Shown here: positions 60,954-64,000 of the stretch, one piece after another
How positions within the stretch are numbered: the first letter of the stretch is position 1
How the letters are laid out: each line of letters begins with the position of its first letter
Source: JARRON01 sp037383845
Lineage (GTDB): Bacteria; Pseudomonadota; Gammaproteobacteria; Steroidobacterales; XN24
NCBI GenBank assembly: GCA_037383845.1
Contig: JARRON010000031.1
Location: 1 to 64,000, forward strand
Length of the DNA: 64,000 bases
Reading direction: 5' to 3'
Translations under genes and position numbers: made by a program
Notes under the pieces: model-generated
What the model was told of the DNA's origin: nothing
The model's input: the letters and a program-made list of their open reading frames with translations, nothing else
The model's database searches: none

Positions 60954-62587
60954 GCCGGGACCTCCGGTTCGGGCACCATCTCGATGGCATTGCAGGGACA
61001 CTGTTCAAAGCACACCGCACAGCCCGTGCAGCGGTCGTAGTCGAACCTGTAGCGCCGGCCCGGCCCCAGCTTGATGATGGCGTCCTCGGGGCAGGCGCCG
61101 TAGCAGCCGTCGCACTCGAAGCAGTTGCCGCAGGACAGGCACCGGGCGGCCTCGAACACCGCCGCCTCCTGGTCCAGGCCGAGCAGCACTTCCTCGAAGG
61201 TGGTCTCCCGCCGGCGGCGGTCGATGCGCTGCTGACGCTTCGCCTCGGCGTCGGTGGCGAACCAGGGGCGCAGCATGTCGGCGGTGACGATGCCGTGGCG
61301 CGGCGGGTCGCGATAGACGTTCCCCCGAAGCCAGGCGTCCACGCAGCGGGCGGCACGCTTGCCGTGACCGACCGCCACCGTGACGGTGCGCTCGGCGGTG
61401 GCCATGTCACCGCCGGCGAAGATACCCGCGCGCCCGGTCATGAGGTTTTCGTCCACCACGACCGAACCGTCCCGGCCGAACTCCAGGTCCGGGACCCGGT
61501 CCAGGAAGCTGGTGTCCACGTCCTGGCCCAGGGCCAGGATCAGCGAGTCCGCCTCCAGGGTCTCGAAGCGGCCCGTCGGCTGGGGCCGGCCGGATTCGTC
61601 GATCTCCATGACTTCCACCTTGAAAGTGGTGGAATCGATCTCACGAATCGTTCGTAACCAGTTGATTTTTACACCTTCCTCGACGGCCTCGTCGGCTTCC
61701 TCGGGATGGGCCGGCATGTGCTCCCGGTCCCGCCGGTAGACGATGAAGGCCTCGCTGGCGCCGAGTCGCCGGGCGACCCGCGCCGCATCCATGGCCGTGT
61801 TGCCGCCGCCGTAGACCGCCACCCGGCGTCCGAGTTTCGGCGGCTCACCCTGCTTGACGCTCTTCAGAAAGCTCACCGCGTCGAGCATCTTCCCGGCGTC
61901 CCGGGCGGGGATCTCGATGCGCTTGGAAAGGTGGGCGCCCACCGCCAGGAACACGGCGTCGAAGCCCTGCTCCCCCTCCGCCTGGAGGTCGGTGACCTTG
62001 TGATTGAGGGTCAGCGTCACGCCCATGTCCCGGATGCGCCGGACTTCCGCCTCCAGGATGTCCCTGGGCAGGCGGTAGGCCGGGATCCCGAAGTGCATCA
62101 TGCCGCCGGCCACCGGACCGGCCTCGCGGATCTCCACGTCGTGCCCGAGGCGGCGCAGATGATAGGCCGCCGACAGGCCGCTGGGACCGGCACCGACAAC
62201 GAGTACCCGCTTCCCGGACGAGTTCGCTGGCAATGGGAACTTCCAGCCCTCTTCCAGCGCGGTGTCGCCGAGGAACCGCTCCACGGCGTGGATGGAGACC
62301 TCGACATCCACCTCGGCCCGGTTACACCGGGACTCGCACGGGTGATAGCAAACCCGGCCGTGAACGGCGGGCATGGGATTGTCCGCCACCAGGATCTCCC
62401 AGGCCCGCCGGAAGTTGCCGGCCTGGGCCTCCGCAAGCCAGCCCTGGATGTTCTCGCCCGCGGGGCAGGCATCGTTGCAGGGCGGCAGGCGGTCGATGTA
62501 CTGGGGGCGCTTCGTGCGCAGGGGCCCGGAGAACTGAAGGTGATGCAGATCCGCAGGCCGGGTCAGGTCGCCTCGTCGGGCGGGCAT
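60950..62587 (-). CDS. GltD-like FAD/NAD(P) oxidoreductase with C-terminal ferredoxin domain
   Basis: A 545-residue protein. Its N-terminal [4Fe-4S]-binding region (PPCNDACPAGENIQGW, CYHPCESRCNR) is followed by the FAD motif VLVVGAGPSGLSAAYHL and the NAD(P) motif VAVYGGGNTAMDAARVA. The C-terminus carries CLSCGNCFECDGCYGACP and CTGCAVCFEQCPCNAIE, a two-cluster ferredoxin module. It resembles glutamate-synthase small subunits and NfnB. With NifJ directly downstream it probably moves electrons between reduced ferredoxin and NAD(P)H. The start at 62587 follows AGGAGG. Confidence 0.9.
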
Positions 62588-62766
62588 GAAATCCTCCTCT
62601 TGCGGCAGCGCCCGGGCAACGCGCCACACCGGCTGCAGCCGGAGCCGCCGCTAACCCGGGGAACGTATCAGCAACCCGGTCGCCAGCACATTCGGGAAAA
62701 CAACAGCGAGCCGCCTGGCGGGGCACCGCCGCCGCCGGGAATCACCGGCGTGACCCAACCTCAGGT

Positions 62767-64000
62767 TCAGCCTCCAACCACCTGATAAATATGAACTCGC
62801 CGGCCGTCAAGGCGGCCCACGACAAGCTGGTCGCCCTGGATTACGGCGGCCGTGCCAAAGCCGGCCACCGGCCGGAGCGTCCGGCCCTCGAGCCCCGGCA
62901 CGACGACCGGCACATCGCGGACAGGTTCCGCAGAGAAATTCGCGATGACGACCAGGCGCTGGTCGTCGTGCGTACGCTCCCAGGCGATGACATCACCGCC
63001 ACCGCCGCTCACTTCCAGGGGCCGATAGCCACCCCGGCCCAGGGCCGCGTAGTCATGGCGAAGCCCGATGAGCCGCCGGTAGTGATGCCACAGGGAGTCC
63101 GGGTCCGCCTGCTGGCGGGCCACGTTCACCCCCGGGTCAGCCTTGCGGTTCACCTTCCACGGGGTGCCCGCAGTGAACCCGCCTTCGTCCGTCCACGGCA
63201 TGGGCGTGCGCTTCTCCGGGTCCTCGTCGCCCGGGCCGTTCACCAGGCCGATCTCCTCGCCGTAGTAAACCAGGGGCACGCCCGGCAGAGTGAACAGGAT
63301 GGAGGCAGCGAAGCGCGCCTTTTCCGGCGAGCCCACCTGGGTCGCGACCCGGATCATGTCGTGGTTCGTCAGGAAGATCCCGTCCAGCGCGTGGGGCGGG
63401 TAGAAATCGGCCACGTCGCAGAGGGTCATCTGGATGAGGCCGGGCGTGTCGTCTCGCACGGCCCCCACGATGGCCGCGGCCAGGTCGAAGTTGAAGTTCA
63501 TGTCCAGCTGGGTGAACGGCGCGTCGCCGAAGAACGGCGCGACCTCCTCCACCGTGGTCCAGTTCTCGCCGACGAAGAACGTGTCCGGGTGCTCAGCGCG
63601 GACTTCCCGCGCGAACTCCTCCCACCAGGCGTGGGTTTCCGGCGAACCGCCGGCCTTGGCCTCGTCGCCGGCCTCGATGATGTGCCGGGAAGCATCCAGG
63701 CGGAAACCGTCCAGGCCCCGGTCCAGCCAGCGCTTTGCGATGCCGATCATCTCGGCCCGGACTTCGGGATTCTCGAAGTTCAGGTCGGGCATGCCACCCC
63801 AGAAGAGACCGTAGTAGTACAGGTCCAGCGCTTTGGCGTGATGCCAGGTCAGCGCCGCGGACCACGGCTGGGTCCAGCCCGGGTCGTCCTCCCGCCATAC
63901 GTACCAGTCGTGGTAGCTGTCACGGGGAGACGTGAGCGCCTGGGTGAACCAGGGGTGATAGGACGAGGTGTGGTTCACCACCAGGTCCATGATGAGCCTG
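62767..64000 (-). CDS. GH13 alpha-amylase-family glycosidase (partial, C-terminal part)
   Basis: The gene runs off the right edge; 410 codons are visible. The four GH13 regions are present: DLVVNHTS, GFRLDASRHI (nucleophile Asp), FVGENW (acid/base Glu) and FLTNHDM (transition-state Asp). VPLVYYGEEIGLVNGPGDE and a C-terminal beta domain follow. Candidates are maltogenic alpha-amylase, trehalose synthase-like or oligo-1,6-glucosidase enzymes. Substrate and export cannot be judged without the N-terminus. Confidence 0.9.
   Translation of the reverse strand, partial: RLIMDLVVNHTSSYHPWFTQALTSPRDSYHDWYVWREDDPGWTQPWSAALTWHHAKALDLYYYGLFWGGMPDLNFENPEVRAEMIGIAKRWLDRGLDGFRLDASRHIIEAGDEAKAGGSPETHAWWEEFAREVRAEHPDTFFVGENWTTVEEVAPFFGDAPFTQLDMNFNFDLAAAIVGAVRDDTPGLIQMTLCDVADFYPPHALDGIFLTNHDMIRVATQVGSPEKARFAASILFTLPGVPLVYYGEEIGLVNGPGDEDPEKRTPMPWTDEGGFTAGTPWKVNRKADPGVNVARQQADPDSLWHHYRRLIGLRHDYAALGRGGYRPLEVSGGGGDVIAWERTHDDQRLVVIANFSAEPVRDVPVVVPGLEGRTLRPVAGFGTAAVIQGDQLVVGRLDGRRVHIYQVVGG

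Overview
The window is a GC-rich stretch of chromosome that is almost fully coding, with many genes joined by 1–11 bp overlaps (ATGA, GTGA, TTGA). It has no tRNA, rRNA, intact insertion sequence, CRISPR array or phage module. Gene families and order suggest a free-living gammaproteobacterium near Lysobacterales/Xanthomonadales or Chromatiales. The pointers are the order ilvC-ilvG-ilvM-threonine dehydratase-leuA, a metX preceded by a SAM-I riboswitch, an ilv leader peptide, a CysB-type regulator and many outer-membrane proteins. Taxonomy is inference. A run of 23 Ns at 1195–1217 is an assembly gap inside a gene.

Left part (1–11.1 kb): a partial secreted protein, a glycine-zipper envelope protein, and an eight-gene coupled envelope operon (895–6469). 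The operon encodes two secreted or lipoprotein components, a four-helix MotA/TolQ/ExbB-like membrane protein with an ExbD/TolR-like partner, a large lipoprotein, a SPOR-like protein, a lytic transglycosylase and a small exported protein. It looks like an ion-driven cell-wall machine that I cannot match to a named system. A fasciclin protein, a bidirectional terminator, an exported oligoendopeptidase F and a PHA synthase follow.

11.1–24.4 kb: an alternative (N-type) F-ATPase operon in the order atpD-C-Q-B-E-F-A-G on the minus strand, ending in a UbiB-family kinase-like gene. It lacks a recognisable atpR, and its c subunit lacks the helix-1 glutamine of sodium-binding rings. Then come a LOG-family protein, pirin, a membrane LytTR regulator and two outer-membrane barrels.

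24.4–41.3 kb: an amino-acid block. An attenuated operon (ilvL-ilvC-ilvG-ilvM-threonine dehydratase-leuA-ilvE-leuC-leuD-leuB) carries branched-chain biosynthesis, with ilvD divergent. Downstream on the same strand a promoter and SAM-I riboswitch precede metX-metB-proB-proA.

41.3–54.1 kb: an accessory region. It holds a REP/MITE-like composite repeat, a secreted YDxxGR tandem-repeat protein, a META-domain lipoprotein, and an HD (alarmone-hydrolase-like)–CBS–HEPN-like fusion that is the most novel single protein here. It also holds a periplasmic SlyD-like FKBP, two secreted proteins of unknown function, a histidine kinase/response regulator pair, a PolX-like helix-hairpin-helix protein and an octaheme cytochrome c lipoprotein of the tetrathionate-reductase type.

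54.1–64 kb: cysteine synthase diverging from a CysB-type regulator; a redox operon (GltD-like flavoprotein with ferredoxin domain, NifJ-type pyruvate:ferredoxin oxidoreductase, dihydroorotate-dehydrogenase-like protein); and the C-terminal part of a GH13 alpha-amylase running off the window.
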